Part shown: positions 1 to 9,166 of the stretch, one piece after another | Position numbering within the stretch: the first letter of the stretch is position 1 | Layout of the letters: every line of letters begins with the position of its first letter | Assembly (NCBI RefSeq): GCF_030814995.1 | Contig: NZ_JAUSVX010000028.1 | Span: 22,820 to 86,819 of the forward strand | Direction: 5' to 3' | From: Labrys wisconsinensis | Lineage (GTDB): Bacteria > Pseudomonadota > Alphaproteobacteria > Rhizobiales > Labraceae | Length of the DNA stretch: 64,000 nt | The notes under the pieces: model-generated | The model's database searches: none | What the model was told of the DNA's origin: nothing | The model's input: only the letters and a program-made list of their open reading frames with translations | Translations under genes and position numbers: made by a program

Positions 1-1271
1 TGGCCATGGCCCACCCCGACATCGCCTTCACCCTGGCGGGCGAGGACCACCAGCCCGTGACCTATGCGGCGACGGCGGATTTCGGCCAGCGCCTCGCCGC
101 GGTGATCGGCGCCGACTTCGCCGACAATGCGGTGGCGATCGAGGCCGAGCGCGAGCGGGTGCGGCTCACCGGGCGGATCGGCCTGCCCACCTTCAACCGC
201 GGCACAGGCCAGCACCAGTACCTCTTCGTCAACGGCCGGCCGGTGCGCGACAAGCTGCTCGTCGGGGCGGTGCGCGGCGCCTATGCCGACCATCTGCCGC
301 GCGACCGCTTTCCGGTGCTGGCCCTGTTCCTGGAGCTGCCGCCGCGCGAGGTCGACGTCAACGTCCATCCGGCCAAGGCCGAGGTGCGCTTTCGCGACGG
401 CGGCCTGGTGCGCGGCCTGATCGTCTCGGCGATCCGCGCCGCCCTCGAGCGCGAATCGGGCCGGGCGACCAGCAGCAACGGCACCGCGGCGCTCGGCCTG
501 CTCGCCCGCAGCGCCGGCGCCGCCGTCCACCACGCCGCGCCGGCGGCGGCCTGGGACTGGCGCGCCTCGCCCGCGGCGCCGGCGGCGGCCCCCGGCTTCG
601 GCGAGGTCGCACAGGCGGCGTTCGCGAGCCTCGCCATCCCGTCCGCCGATGCGCGTGCCGGCACGGCGCCGCCGGAGCCGGACGCGCTCGACCGGCCGCT
701 CGGCGCGGCGCGGGCGCAGCTGCACGAGACCTATATCCTGGCCCAGACCCGCGACGGCGTGGTGCTGGTCGACCAGCACGCCGCGCACGAGCGCCTGGTC
801 TATGAGCGGCTGAAGCGCGAGCGCGCCGCCTCGGGCGTCGCCGCGCAGATGCTGCTGATCCCGGAGGTGGTGGAGCTCGATCCCGCCGACGTGGAGCGGC
901 TCGGCGCCAAGGCCGACGACCTCGCCAGCCTCGGGCTGGTGCTGGAGCCGTTCGGGCCCGGGGCGGTGCTGGTGCGCCAGACGCCGGCCGCGCTCGGCGA
1001 CACCGACCCGGCCAGGCTGGTGCGCGACCTCGCCGACGGCTTCGCCGAATGGGGCTCGGAGATCGTGCTGGAGCGGCGGCTCGACCATGTCGCCGCCACC
1101 ATGGCCTGCCACGGCTCGGTCAGGGCCGGGCGCCGCCTGCAGCCAGCCGAGATGAACGCGCTGCTGCGCGAAATGGAATCAACGCCCAATTCCGGCCAGT
1201 GCAACCACGGCCGGCCGACCTATGTGTCGCTGAAGCTCGCCGATCTCGAAGCCCTGTTCGGGCGGCGCTGA
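1..1271 (+). CDS. mutL: DNA mismatch repair protein MutL, 5'-truncated by the window start
   Basis: MutL couples MutS mismatch recognition to strand incision. The reading frame is open to the first base, so the gene begins upstream and only the end of the N-terminal ATPase region and the whole C-terminal half are present. Visible are the N-terminal-domain signature VDVNVHPAK with EVRF, a low-complexity Ala/Pro linker, and the C-terminal dimerisation and endonuclease domain. The latter has [12 protein letters not shown], which fits the DQHA-x2-E-x4-E nuclease motif, plus ACHGSVRAG and a C-N-H-GRP metal-site motif close to the usual CPHGRP. This is the self-nicking form found in bacteria without MutH. 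The gene ends in a convergent junction with a minus-strand hypothetical gene, separated by a repeat element. Confidence 0.96.
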   Translation, partial: AMAHPDIAFTLAGEDHQPVTYAATADFGQRLAAVIGADFADNAVAIEAERERVRLTGRIGLPTFNRGTGQHQYLFVNGRPVRDKLLVGAVRGAYADHLPRDRFPVLALFLELPPREVDVNVHPAKAEVRFRDGGLVRGLIVSAIRAALERESGRATSSNGTAALGLLARSAGAAVHHAAPAAAWDWRASPAAPAAAPGFGEVAQAAFASLAIPSADARAGTAPPEPDALDRPLGAARAQLHETYILAQTRDGVVLVDQHAAHERLVYERLKRERAASGVAAQMLLIPEVVELDPADVERLGAKADDLASLGLVLEPFGPGAVLVRQTPAALGDTDPARLVRDLADGFAEWGSEIVLERRLDHVAATMACHGSVRAGRRLQPAEMNALLREMESTPNSGQCNHGRPTYVSLKLADLEALFGRR

Positions 1272-1309
1272 GGCGGTTTGAGCAGGACGTCCGCGTGTCG
1301 GACTGGGCG

Positions 1310-1490
1310 CGACGCCTGGGTCTTCCCTCCCCCTTGCGGGGAGGGATAAAGGGTGGGGGTCGCGGGCGTAGAACTCGACGCTTCAGGACCGAGCCGGCAC
1401 TCACCGATGAAGAGCGCGCCTTATCCTGCAGCACCCCCACCCCTTACCCCTCCCCGCAAGGGAGAGGGGATTGGCTGACGTCGCGTTTGA
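1310..1490. repeat. Dispersed paired-arm intergenic repeat, copy 1
   Basis: Two modules in inverted orientation face each other: one at 1325-1362 containing CTTGCGGGGAGGG followed by AAAGGGTGGGGG, and its near reverse complement at 1433-1469. A second copy in the same orientation lies at 53763-53939. The flanks CGACGCCTGGG (left) and TGACGTCGCGTTTGA (right) are shared by both, which defines the edges. Both copies sit between convergent genes, so the element could fold into a large hairpin and act as a bidirectional transcription terminator or RNA end; that role is inferred. The roughly 70 bases between the modules differ between the copies. Confidence 0.85.
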
Positions 1491-1517
1491 AGCATTTACC
1501 CGGACGATGCCCGAGGC

Positions 1518-2153
1518 TCACTCGAACAGCTTCTGGTACCAAGCCTTCTTGGCCTCTTCCTCCGCCTCGGACGGCAGCGGCTCGTTGCCGCCGAGCGGCG
1601 CGGCGGCCGACGGCACGCGCAGGCCGGACGGCGGCTCGATCAGCGAGCGGCGCGGCGGCTCGACGCCGGGAACGAGCGGCGCGCTGTCCGAGGACTGGCC
1701 GAGCGCGGTCTTGCGGTTGAGCTCCACCGGGCTGACCGCGCGCGAAGCGTGATCATAGTCGTAATTGATCTGCGAGGGGGTGCGCTGGTCGCGGCTCGGC
1801 CCGTCGAGCACGCCGGCGGCCTGCTCCTCCGGCGTCAGGCGCTGGGCATTGCCCTCGCCGGGACCGCGGGTGAACTCTTCCTTGGCGAGCCTGGCGCGCT
1901 TCTTCTCGTCCGGGTCCTTGGGCCAGGACGGATCGGCCTGCGCCGGGTTGGCCGCGGGCTGGCGCATGTCGCGCTTGGGTGGAATCACCAGCGGCGCGCG
2001 CTCGGAATAGTTGATCTGCGGCGAGTCGTCGGTAAAACCGAGCACCTTGCCTATGAAGTTGCTGAGTTCCTGGGCCTGGGCGGTTCCGCCGAAGGAAACC
2101 GTCGACGCCAGAGCGCCGGCCACGATCAGAACTCGCAAGGTGGTTGTCTGCAT
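1518..2153 (-). CDS. Hypothetical exported protein downstream of lspA
   Basis: A 211-residue protein of unrecognised family. The start at 2153 is chosen because it gives a clear signal peptide (MQTTTLRVLIVAGALAS, then a small-residue stretch ending AQAQE) and is preceded by GAGG five bases upstream; in-frame codons further upstream would run back into lspA. The mature part is hydrophilic and proline-rich, with acidic and basic runs and no membrane segment or recognisable catalytic motif. It lies 28 bp after lspA on the same strand and probably shares the ileS-lspA transcript. The location suggests a periplasmic or envelope protein; the function is unknown. Confidence 0.75.
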   Translation of the reverse strand: MQTTTLRVLIVAGALASTVSFGGTAQAQELSNFIGKVLGFTDDSPQINYSERAPLVIPPKRDMRQPAANPAQADPSWPKDPDEKKRARLAKEEFTRGPGEGNAQRLTPEEQAAGVLDGPSRDQRTPSQINYDYDHASRAVSPVELNRKTALGQSSDSAPLVPGVEPPRRSLIEPPSGLRVPSAAAPLGGNEPLPSEAEEEAKKAWYQKLFE

Positions 2154-2181
2154 ATCAACCTCAAAAGCTGGAGACGCCCCT

Positions 2182-2682
2182 TCAAGCTGCGCCTGGCCGC
2201 CCCTTGCCCAAGACCGCTTCATACAGGAGGAGCGCCACGCCCGCAACGATGGCGACGTCGGCGAGGTTGAAGACGTACCAGCTGAAGCTGCCGACATGGA
2301 AGTGAAAGAAGTCGGCGACATAGCCATAGGCGGCGCGGTCGATGGCGTTGCCGACGGCGCCGCCGATGATCAGGCCGAGCGCCACCGCGCTGATTCGCGT
2401 CTCGGTCCGGGCGAGCCAGACCGACAGCAGCGCCACCGCCAGCACCGTGAACACCACCAGCGCCCAGCGGCCGACGGCGCTGTCCTGCTGGAACAACCCA
2501 TAGGAGACGCCGTAATTGCGCACCAGGATCACTTCGAAGAACGAGGTCAGCTCGACGGGCGGGCGGTCGGCGATGTCGAAGACGAACAGCGTCCACAGCT
2601 TCTGCGCCTGATCGATCACGGCGGCGAGGACCGCGACCGTGAAGCCGAGCGCGGTGAGAGGTCCGCGGAAGAGGGATGTCAT
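2182..2682 (-). CDS. lspA: Lipoprotein signal peptidase (signal peptidase II)
   Basis: An inner-membrane aspartyl protease that removes the signal peptide from prolipoproteins after diacylglyceryl transfer. The 166-residue length is normal for LspA and four hydrophobic segments are visible. The two catalytic aspartates sit in the conserved contexts GNAIDR (D115) and FNLADVAI (D142). The usual DQxTK motif near the N-terminus is DQAQK here. It begins four bases after the ileS stop codon, so ileS and lspA are almost certainly co-transcribed, an arrangement common across proteobacteria. Confidence 0.96.
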   Translation of the reverse strand: MTSLFRGPLTALGFTVAVLAAVIDQAQKLWTLFVFDIADRPPVELTSFFEVILVRNYGVSYGLFQQDSAVGRWALVVFTVLAVALLSVWLARTETRISAVALGLIIGGAVGNAIDRAAYGYVADFFHFHVGSFSWYVFNLADVAIVAGVALLLYEAVLGKGRPGAA

Positions 2683-2686
2683 GGGA

Positions 2687-5668
2687 TCAAAGGCTCTCCG
2701 CGGCCTGCCATTCGCGCATGGCCTGCGCGTCGCGGGGGGTGATGTCGGGAAATGCCGGATCGGCCGTGGCCGGATCGAAATATTTCCACGACCGGGCGCA
2801 TTTGCGTCCCTGCGCCCGCGCCGGCACCACGGCGATGCCGTCGACCCCCTCGAGCCGGAAGGCCTCCGCCGGCCCCTCGCCGGGCACGATGCTCAACGCG
2901 GAGACGATGCAGACCTCGTCGAAGGGCACGCTCTCGATCACCGCCCGCGTCGCCGGATCGGCGATGGCGACGACCGGCGCGGCCTCGAGCGAGGAGCCGA
3001 TGCGCTTGGCCGCCCGCTCCACTTCGAGCGCGCCGGTGACGACGCGGCGCACGCGCTTGATCGTCTCCCAGCGCTCGGCCAGGGCATCGTCGCGCCAGGC
3101 GGCCGGCACATCCGGGAAAGTCTCAAGGTGCACTGAAGCTTCCGCGCCGTAGCGCTCGGTCCAGGCCTCGTCCGCGGTGAAGGCCAGCACCGGCGCCAGC
3201 CAGGCGGCGAGGCAGGCGAACAGCCGGTCGACCACGGCGAGCGCCGCCCGGCGCTTCGGCGAGGAGGCGGGATCGCAGTAGAGCGCGTCCTTGCGGATGT
3301 CGAAATAGAAGGCCGACAGGTCCGAGGTCATGAAGGCCGAGACGGCGGCGAGCACGCGCTTGTAGTCGTAGGCGGCATAGGCCTCGCGCACCAGGACGTC
3401 GAGCTCGGCCAGGCGGTGCAGCATCAGCCGCTCCAGCTCGAAGGGCTGCAGCGCCGCGATGTCGAGCGCCTCGCCCGGCCGGTGATGGGCGAGCGTGCCC
3501 AGCATCCAGCGGATGGTGTTGCGCAGCTTGCGATAGGTCTCCTCGACGGTCTTGAGGATCTCCGGGCCGATGCGCTGGTCGTCCCAATAGTCGGTGGTCG
3601 CCACCCACAGGCGCAGGATGTCGGCGCCGGAGCGCTTGATCACGTCCTGCGGCGCCACGGTGTTGCCGATCGACTTCGACATCTTGCGGCCCTGCTCGTC
3701 GAGCGTGAAGCCGTGGGTCACCACCACGTCGAACGGCGCGCGGCCGCGCGTGCCGCAGCTCTCCAGCAGGGACGAGTGGAACCAGCCGCGATGCTGGTCG
3801 GAGCCCTCCAGGTACATCACCGTGTCGCCGCCGCCGTCGACCTTGCGGCGGATGCCGGCGAGGCCGGGGAAGTGCCGGGGATCCTCCAGGGTGAAGGCAT
3901 GGGTGGAGCCGGAATCGAACCAGACGTCGAGGATGTCGTCGACCTTCTTCCACTCCGCCGGATCGTAGCCGTTGCCGAGGAAGCGCTCGGCCGCGCCGGG
4001 CTGATACCAGGCGTCGGCGCCCTCGGCCTCGAAGGCGTCGGCGATGCGGCGGTTGACCGCCTCGTCCTTGAGGATGGTGCCGTCGTCGCGGGCGAACACG
4101 GCGATCGGCACGCCCCAGGCGCGCTGGCGCGACACCACCCAGTCCGGCCGGTTGGCGATCATGCCCGTGATGCGGTTCTCGCCGCTCGCCGGCACCCACT
4201 GCGTCTCGGCGATGGCGGTCAGGGCCCGTCCGCGCAGCGTGGTGCCGTCGCCGAGCCCCTTGTCCATGGCGATGAACCATTGCGGGGTGTTGCGGAAGAT
4301 CACCGGTTTGCGCGAGCGCCAGCTATGGGGATACTGGTGCTTGAGCCGGCCGCGCGCCACCAGGGCGCCGGCCGCCGCCAGCGCCTCGATCACCGCCTTG
4401 TTGGCGTCGCCGGTCTCGCCCTTGTCGGTGATGACGCGCCGGGCATGGCCGCCGGTCGCGGCCGGGCCGAAGCCGGGGGCCTCGTCGGTGTAGAAGCCGT
4501 CGCCGTCGACGGTGTAGGGGATGCGCGTGTCGATGCCGCGCGCGGCGAGCTCGCGCCCGTTCGCCATCCAGACGTCGAAGTCCTCGCGGCCATGGCCGGG
4601 CGCGGTGTGGACGAAGCCGGTGCCGGCCTCGTCGGTGACGTGCTCGCCGTCGAGAAGCGGCACGGCGAAGCCGTAGCCGCCGCCGAAGCCGCTGAGGGGA
4701 TGGGCGCAGGAAAGGCCCGCGAGCGCGGCGGCGCTCACGTCGGCCAGGCGCTCGAAGGCCTCGACCTTGGCGGCCTTGAACACCTCGGCGGCGAGCTTGT
4801 CGGCCAGCACATAGGTGGCACCGACCCTGGCCCAATTGCCGTCCGGGGCAGCGGTGACGCGGTAGAGGCCGTAGGCGACGCGGCTGGAATAGGCGATCGC
4901 CCGGTTGCCGGGGATGGTCCAGGGCGTGGTGGTCCAGATCACCACCGAGGCCGCGGCGAGATCGCCGGCCGCGCCGGCCGTCACCGGGAAGGCCGCCCAG
5001 ATCATGTCGCTGACGTGGTCGTGATACTCGATCTCGGCCTCGGCCAGCGAGGTCTTCTCCACCACGCTCCACATCACCGGCTTGGAGCCGCGATAGAGCT
5101 GGTCGGTCAGGGCGAAGGCCATGAGCTCGCGGGCGATCTGCGCCTCGGCCGCGTAGGTCATGGTGAGGTAGGGATGGGCCCAGTCGCCCTCCACGCCCAG
5201 GCGCTTGAACTCCTCGCGCTGCACGTCGACCCAGTGCTCGGCGAAGGCGCGGCATTCCCGCCGGAACTCGACCAGCGGCACCTCGTCCTTGTTGCGGCCC
5301 TTGGCGCGGTACTGCTCCTCGATCTTCCACTCGATCGGCAGGCCGTGGCAGTCCCAGCCCGGCACGTAGTTGCTGTCGAAGCCCAGCATCTGCTGCGAGC
5401 GGGTGACGAGGTCCTTCAGGATCTTGTTGAGGGCATGGCCGATATGGATGTTGCCGTTGGCATAGGGCGGCCCGTCGTGCAGCACGAATTTCGGCCGGCC
5501 GGCCGCGCTTTCGCGCAGGCGGCGGTAGAGGTCGCCCTTCTGCCAGCGCGCCAGGATCTCCGGCTCCTTCTGCGGGAGGCCGGCACGCATCGGGAACTCG
5601 GTCCTGGGCAGGAACAGCGTCCTGGAATAGTCGAAGCCCTCGTCGACAGGGGCGTTGGAGGCGGTCAT
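2687..5668 (-). CDS. ileS: Isoleucyl-tRNA synthetase
   Basis: A class I aminoacyl-tRNA synthetase that charges tRNA-Ile and edits valine. The protein is 993 residues. The nucleotide-binding HIGH motif is HIGH at residues 75-78 inside GNIHIGHAL, and the KMSKS loop is [10 protein letters not shown] near residue 660. The large CP1 editing insertion lies between them. The C-terminus ends in [11 protein letters not shown] with a single cysteine, so the four-cysteine zinc finger of many bacterial IleRS proteins is not present. It is the first gene of an ileS-lspA-hypothetical unit; a gap of about 395 bp separates it from ribF. Confidence 0.97.
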   Translation of the reverse strand: MTASNAPVDEGFDYSRTLFLPRTEFPMRAGLPQKEPEILARWQKGDLYRRLRESAAGRPKFVLHDGPPYANGNIHIGHALNKILKDLVTRSQQMLGFDSNYVPGWDCHGLPIEWKIEEQYRAKGRNKDEVPLVEFRRECRAFAEHWVDVQREEFKRLGVEGDWAHPYLTMTYAAEAQIARELMAFALTDQLYRGSKPVMWSVVEKTSLAEAEIEYHDHVSDMIWAAFPVTAGAAGDLAAASVVIWTTTPWTIPGNRAIAYSSRVAYGLYRVTAAPDGNWARVGATYVLADKLAAEVFKAAKVEAFERLADVSAAALAGLSCAHPLSGFGGGYGFAVPLLDGEHVTDEAGTGFVHTAPGHGREDFDVWMANGRELAARGIDTRIPYTVDGDGFYTDEAPGFGPAATGGHARRVITDKGETGDANKAVIEALAAAGALVARGRLKHQYPHSWRSRKPVIFRNTPQWFIAMDKGLGDGTTLRGRALTAIAETQWVPASGENRITGMIANRPDWVVSRQRAWGVPIAVFARDDGTILKDEAVNRRIADAFEAEGADAWYQPGAAERFLGNGYDPAEWKKVDDILDVWFDSGSTHAFTLEDPRHFPGLAGIRRKVDGGGDTVMYLEGSDQHRGWFHSSLLESCGTRGRAPFDVVVTHGFTLDEQGRKMSKSIGNTVAPQDVIKRSGADILRLWVATTDYWDDQRIGPEILKTVEETYRKLRNTIRWMLGTLAHHRPGEALDIAALQPFELERLMLHRLAELDVLVREAYAAYDYKRVLAAVSAFMTSDLSAFYFDIRKDALYCDPASSPKRRAALAVVDRLFACLAAWLAPVLAFTADEAWTERYGAEASVHLETFPDVPAAWRDDALAERWETIKRVRRVVTGALEVERAAKRIGSSLEAAPVVAIADPATRAVIESVPFDEVCIVSALSIVPGEGPAEAFRLEGVDGIAVVPARAQGRKCARSWKYFDPATADPAFPDITPRDAQAMREWQAAESL

Positions 5669-5888
5669 CGATGATCGTCCGTCGTGCGGATGGGGAAAGG
5701 CGGCGCGAGCCCGGACCTTCCGCGGGGCTCAGGCGAGCCCGCGCGCGGAAGCCGGGACGGTAATTCGGGATATGCGCCGCAAAATCGTCATGCCCGCCTC
5801 ATAGCAGGCGGGCGGGCCGGGATAAAGCGTGAAAGGGCGTGTGGGGCTCGCCGGCCTGCGCCGCCGTGGGGACAGCTCCACCCGCGCC

Positions 5889-6034
5889 GTCATGGCCGGG
5901 CTTGTCCCGGCCATCCCTAGCGAAATCGAATTCGATTTCGCGGGGAACGCAACTGCGGCCTTCTCGCCGCGGCCGGAGGTCGTTCCTGCACCGCCGATGG
6001 TCGCGTGGATGGCCGGGACAAGCCCGGCCATGAC
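5889..6034. repeat. Paired hairpin repeat with a 22-bp central palindrome, in the ileS-ribF gap
   Basis: The gene-free stretch 5669-6063 contains a perfect 28-bp inverted repeat: left arm 5889-5916 and right arm 6007-6034, each built round GGCCGGGCTTGTCCCGGCC and itself able to form a hairpin. Just inside the left arm, 5920-5941 is a perfect 22-bp palindrome with core CGAAATCGAATTCGATTTCG. A related pair occurs at 45519-45647. The remaining bases of the gap (5669-5888) show no gene, RNA or promoter I can support. The structure resembles the paired palindromic extragenic repeats common in Hyphomicrobiales genomes. Confidence 0.85.
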
Positions 6035-6063
6035 GGAGAGGTTCCGGCGAGACACAGGCAGCA

Positions 6064-6987
6064 TCAGCCCGCCGTCAGCGCCCGCGCCAGCCGGCTGTCC
6101 TCGTTCATACGGGCGACGAGGTCATCGACCGAGGCGAATTTCTGCTCGCCGCGGATCCAGCCGACGAAGGCGACCTCGATGGTCTTGCCGTAGAGGTCGC
6201 CGTCGAAGTCGAACAGGAAGGTTTCCAGGAGCGGCGCGCCGTTGTCGAAGGTCGGCCGCCGTCCGAAGCTGGCGACGCCCGGACGGACGACGCCGTCGAC
6301 CGTGGCGCGCACGGCATAGATGCCGAAGCGCAGGGCGCATTGCGGGTCGAGCTGCATGTTGGCGGTGGGGAAGCCGAGGAGGCGGCCGCGCTTGTGGCCG
6401 TGCTCGACCGTGCCGAGCACCGACCATTCGCGGCCGAGCATGCGGTTGGCGCCGGCGACGTCGCCCTCGGCGAGCATGGTGCGGATGGCGGACGAGGAGA
6501 TCGCCCGGCCGTCCTCCGACAGCGGCGCGACGATGGCGATGTCGAGCCCGAGCGAGCGGCCGTGATGCACCAGAAACTCCGGCGTGCCGCGCCGGTCCTT
6601 GCCGAAATGGAAGTCGTAGCCGACGGCGATGGCGTGGGCCTTGAGGCGCCCCACCACCAGCTCCTCCAGGAAGGCTTCGGCGGTGATGCCGGCGAAGGCG
6701 CGGTCGAAGGTCATGGTGACGGCGGCGGCGAGGCCGGCGCGCTCCAGGAGCAAGAGCTTCATGGCCGGCGGCGTCAGGCGGAACAGCGGCACGTCCGGGC
6801 GGAAGACGCTGCGCGGATGCGGCTCGAAGGTCAGGGCGATCGCCGGCCGGCCCTTGGCCAGCGCCTCCGCCGCCTCGATCACCGCGAGATGGCCGCGGTG
6901 CACCCCGTCGAAATTGCCGATGGCGACGGCTGCGCCGATGAGATGGTCGGGAAGCCCGGCCGGGTCGTCGAAGGTCTGGAAGGGCAT
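6064..6987 (-). CDS. ribF: Bifunctional riboflavin kinase / FAD synthetase
   Basis: Converts riboflavin to FMN and then FAD. The N-terminal FAD-synthetase half has the nucleotidyltransferase signature AIGNFDGVHRGH and SSSAIR; the C-terminal riboflavin kinase half has LGFPTANM and GxxPTF-type motifs (FGRRPTF) followed by LLETFLFDFDGDLYGK. The start at 6987 (MPFQTFDDPAG) gives 307 residues, the normal family length. An upstream in-frame ATG at 7080 would add 31 residues without family resemblance. No strong ribosome binding site is visible at either start. It is divergent from cheY. Confidence 0.95.
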   Translation of the reverse strand: MPFQTFDDPAGLPDHLIGAAVAIGNFDGVHRGHLAVIEAAEALAKGRPAIALTFEPHPRSVFRPDVPLFRLTPPAMKLLLLERAGLAAAVTMTFDRAFAGITAEAFLEELVVGRLKAHAIAVGYDFHFGKDRRGTPEFLVHHGRSLGLDIAIVAPLSEDGRAISSSAIRTMLAEGDVAGANRMLGREWSVLGTVEHGHKRGRLLGFPTANMQLDPQCALRFGIYAVRATVDGVVRPGVASFGRRPTFDNGAPLLETFLFDFDGDLYGKTIEVAFVGWIRGEQKFASVDDLVARMNEDSRLARALTAG

Positions 6988-7197
6988 GCGGGCAGTCTGG
7001 TTTCTAGAGGCGGCACCGTGACGGGCGCTCGCGGCCGCGTCAAGGCAGGCGCCGGAGGATTGCGTTAACCCGATCTTCAAGGGGCGACAGTAGCGTCATG
7101 TCCGGTTCGGACCCCCGCCCCACGGGCAAGGCGGGCGATCTCCGATCGGCAGCAGGCGTATCGTGCAGCGCTCCAGAGGGGGCCGGGAGCAGGGGTG

Positions 7198-7581
7198 ATG
7201 GCAGTAGACCTTTCGATGCCGATCCTGGTGGTCGACGATTACCAGACCATGATCCGCATCATCCGCAACCTGTTGAAGCAGCTCGGCTTCGAGGATGTGG
7301 ACGACGCCTCCGACGGCTCGGCGGCCCTGAACAAGCTCAAGGCCAAGAAGTACGGCCTGGTCATCTCCGACTGGAACATGGAGCCGATGACCGGCTACGA
7401 GCTGCTGCGCGAGGTGCGCTCCGACGACCAGCTGAGATCCACCCCATTCATCATGGTCACCGCCGAATCGAAGACCGAGAACGTCATCGCCGCCAAGAAG
7501 GCCGGCGTGAACAACTACATCGTCAAGCCGTTCAACGCCCAGACGCTCAAGTCGAAGATCGACGCCGTCTTCGGCGCCTGA
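7198..7581 (+). CDS. cheY: CheY-like single-domain response regulator
   Basis: A 127-residue receiver domain without an output domain, the form that diffuses to the flagellar switch protein FliM. Key residues are present: the acidic pair in LVVDDYQ (D13-D14), the phospho-acceptor aspartate in ISDWNMEP (D58), the T of MVTAES and the lysine of YIVKPF. The start at ATG 7198 follows GGGAG by eight bases; GTG at 7195 is possible. The gene is followed seven bases later by a CheZ-type phosphatase. This pair and the absence of other chemotaxis genes nearby suggest that the main flagellar and che clusters lie elsewhere. Confidence 0.93.
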   Translation: MAVDLSMPILVVDDYQTMIRIIRNLLKQLGFEDVDDASDGSAALNKLKAKKYGLVISDWNMEPMTGYELLREVRSDDQLRSTPFIMVTAESKTENVIAAKKAGVNNYIVKPFNAQTLKSKIDAVFGA

Positions 7582-7588
7582 GACGGCG

Positions 7589-8278
7589 ATGGCCGCGGCG
7601 GACGATACGACAAAGCCCGGCACCGGGCGGGGGGAAGGAATGTCGGCAGCGGAGAGCGTCCATTTCGAGCGCGTCATCGCCTATCTTCGCGAACGCCGCG
7701 AAAAGGAAGTCTCTCTCACCGACGTCGTGGCGCTGGCCGAGATCACCGCCGAGAGCTTCACCGCCTTCTTCCAGGCGATGGACACGGCGATCTATCGCGA
7801 GCTGCGCGAGATCGCCAACTACATCACCACCATGAAGGCGGAGATCGGGGCGCTGCAGGCCAACGACCTGAAGTCGCGCCGCATCCCGGCCGCCGGCCGC
7901 GAGCTCGACCTGATCGTGCAGTCGACGGCGGAGGCCACCAACACGATCATGGAATGCGCCGAGGCGATCATGGCCGCCGACGCCTCCGACGCGCAGGCCT
8001 ACAAGGCCTTCGTCGACGACAAGATGATCCTCCTGTTCGAGGCCTGCTCCTTCCAGGACATCACCGGCCAGCGCGTTCGCAAGGTGGTCGACACGCTGCA
8101 GCAGATCGAGGCGCGCGTCACCCGCTTCGCCCAGGCCATCAACGCCAGGGATGCGGCCGGCTATGCCGACGAGGCCGAACGCCGGCGCGAGGAGCGAGCC
8201 AGGGCGCTGCTGCTGCACGGCCCGCAGGCGCGCTCGGAGGCGAGCTCCCAGGACGCCATCGACGCCCTCTTCACCTGA
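7589..8278 (+). CDS. cheZ: CheZ-type protein phosphatase
   Basis: Dephosphorylates CheY-P to terminate the chemotaxis signal. The protein is 229 residues from ATG 7589 (178 to 229 depending on the start; ATG 7640 is an alternative) and mostly helical. The catalytic motif FQDITGQRVRKV matches the CheZ D-x-T-G-Q core, here D157 and Q161. The C-terminus is SSQDAIDALFT. It closely resembles the CheY-binding peptide at the N-terminus of FliM (LSQAEIDALL) and occupies the place of the CheZ C-terminal CheY-binding tail. The gene sits directly behind cheY, consistent with an enzyme-substrate pair, and is convergent with a HAD hydrolase gene, five bases apart. Confidence 0.9.
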   Translation: MAAADDTTKPGTGRGEGMSAAESVHFERVIAYLRERREKEVSLTDVVALAEITAESFTAFFQAMDTAIYRELREIANYITTMKAEIGALQANDLKSRRIPAAGRELDLIVQSTAEATNTIMECAEAIMAADASDAQAYKAFVDDKMILLFEACSFQDITGQRVRKVVDTLQQIEARVTRFAQAINARDAAGYADEAERRREERARALLLHGPQARSEASSQDAIDALFT

Positions 8279-8283
8279 AGCCC

Positions 8284-9147
8284 CTACCAGACGAGGTGCG
8301 GCATCGCCCAGTCCGGCGCCACCCCCTGCTCCGCCAGGAAGGTGCGCAGCGCCGCCTCGTCGAGCGCGGCGCCGTGGCCGGCCTCGAGCGCATGGATGCC
8401 GCCGGTGACGAACAGCGCGCCGCAGCCGATGGCGGCGGCGCCGGCAAGGTCGGTGCGCACGGAATCGCCGATCGCCAGCACCCGGCCGGGCTCGACCCGG
8501 CGCCCCAGCGCCGTCTCCACCACCGCGAAGCCGGCATCGTAGATCGGCCTGTGCGGCTTGCCGCAGGTGACGACCGGGCCGCCGAGCGTCTCATAGGCGT
8601 CGGCGATGGCGCCGGCGCAATAGATCATGGTGCCGCCGCGCTCGACCACCAGGTCGGGATTGGCGCAGATCATCGGCACGCCGCGGGCGAGGAAGCGGCG
8701 CAGCATCGGCAGATAGGTCTCGGGCGTCTCCACCGTGTCGTCGAACAGGCCGGTGCAGACGATCACCTCGGCCGCCTCCTCGCCGGCGAAGCGGATGTCG
8801 TGGCCCTCGAACAGCGGCCGGTCGCGCTCCGGCCCGAGATGGAACAGCGCCTTGCCGGCCTGCGCCGCCACGTGGCTGCGCGCCACGTCGCCCGACGTGA
8901 CGATGGCGTCCCAGGCCCGGCGCGGCAGGCCGAGGCGGTCGAGCTGCGGGGCCACGCTCCCGGCGGGGCGCGGCGCGTTCGACACCAGCACCACCACGCC
9001 GCCCCGGTCGCGGAAGGCGGCCAGCGCCTCGGCCACGCCGGAGAACAGGGCGTGGCCGTTGTGGACCACGCCCCAGATGTCGCAGAACAGGGCGTCGTAG
9101 GCGCCGGCGACCTCGCCGAGGCCGGTGATGATGCGGGTCATGATCAT
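8284..9147 (-). CDS. HAD-superfamily hydrolase, subclass IIA (TIGR01459-like)
   Basis: A 287-residue phosphatase-like protein of the HAD IIA branch (NagD/PGP-like). Motif I is ALFCDIWGVVHNG, with the nucleophile D23; motif II is VLVSNAPR; motif III/IV is the GDSVRTDLAGA segment near the C-terminus. The subgroup is widespread in alphaproteobacteria and no substrate is established. Two ATG codons are close together (9147 and 9141). It lies 19 bp downstream of the second M16-family gene on the same strand, so it may be the last gene of that transcript. Confidence 0.87.
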   Translation of the reverse strand: MIMTRIITGLGEVAGAYDALFCDIWGVVHNGHALFSGVAEALAAFRDRGGVVVLVSNAPRPAGSVAPQLDRLGLPRRAWDAIVTSGDVARSHVAAQAGKALFHLGPERDRPLFEGHDIRFAGEEAAEVIVCTGLFDDTVETPETYLPMLRRFLARGVPMICANPDLVVERGGTMIYCAGAIADAYETLGGPVVTCGKPHRPIYDAGFAVVETALGRRVEPGRVLAIGDSVRTDLAGAAAIGCGALFVTGGIHALEAGHGAALDEAALRTFLAEQGVAPDWAMPHLVW

Positions 9148-9166
9148 GCGTCCGATGGGGGCGGCT

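Noticed and set aside
3416..5674. Plus-strand open frame opposite ileS
   Set aside because: Antisense artefact of high GC; ileS carries intact HIGH and KMSKS motifs on the minus strand.
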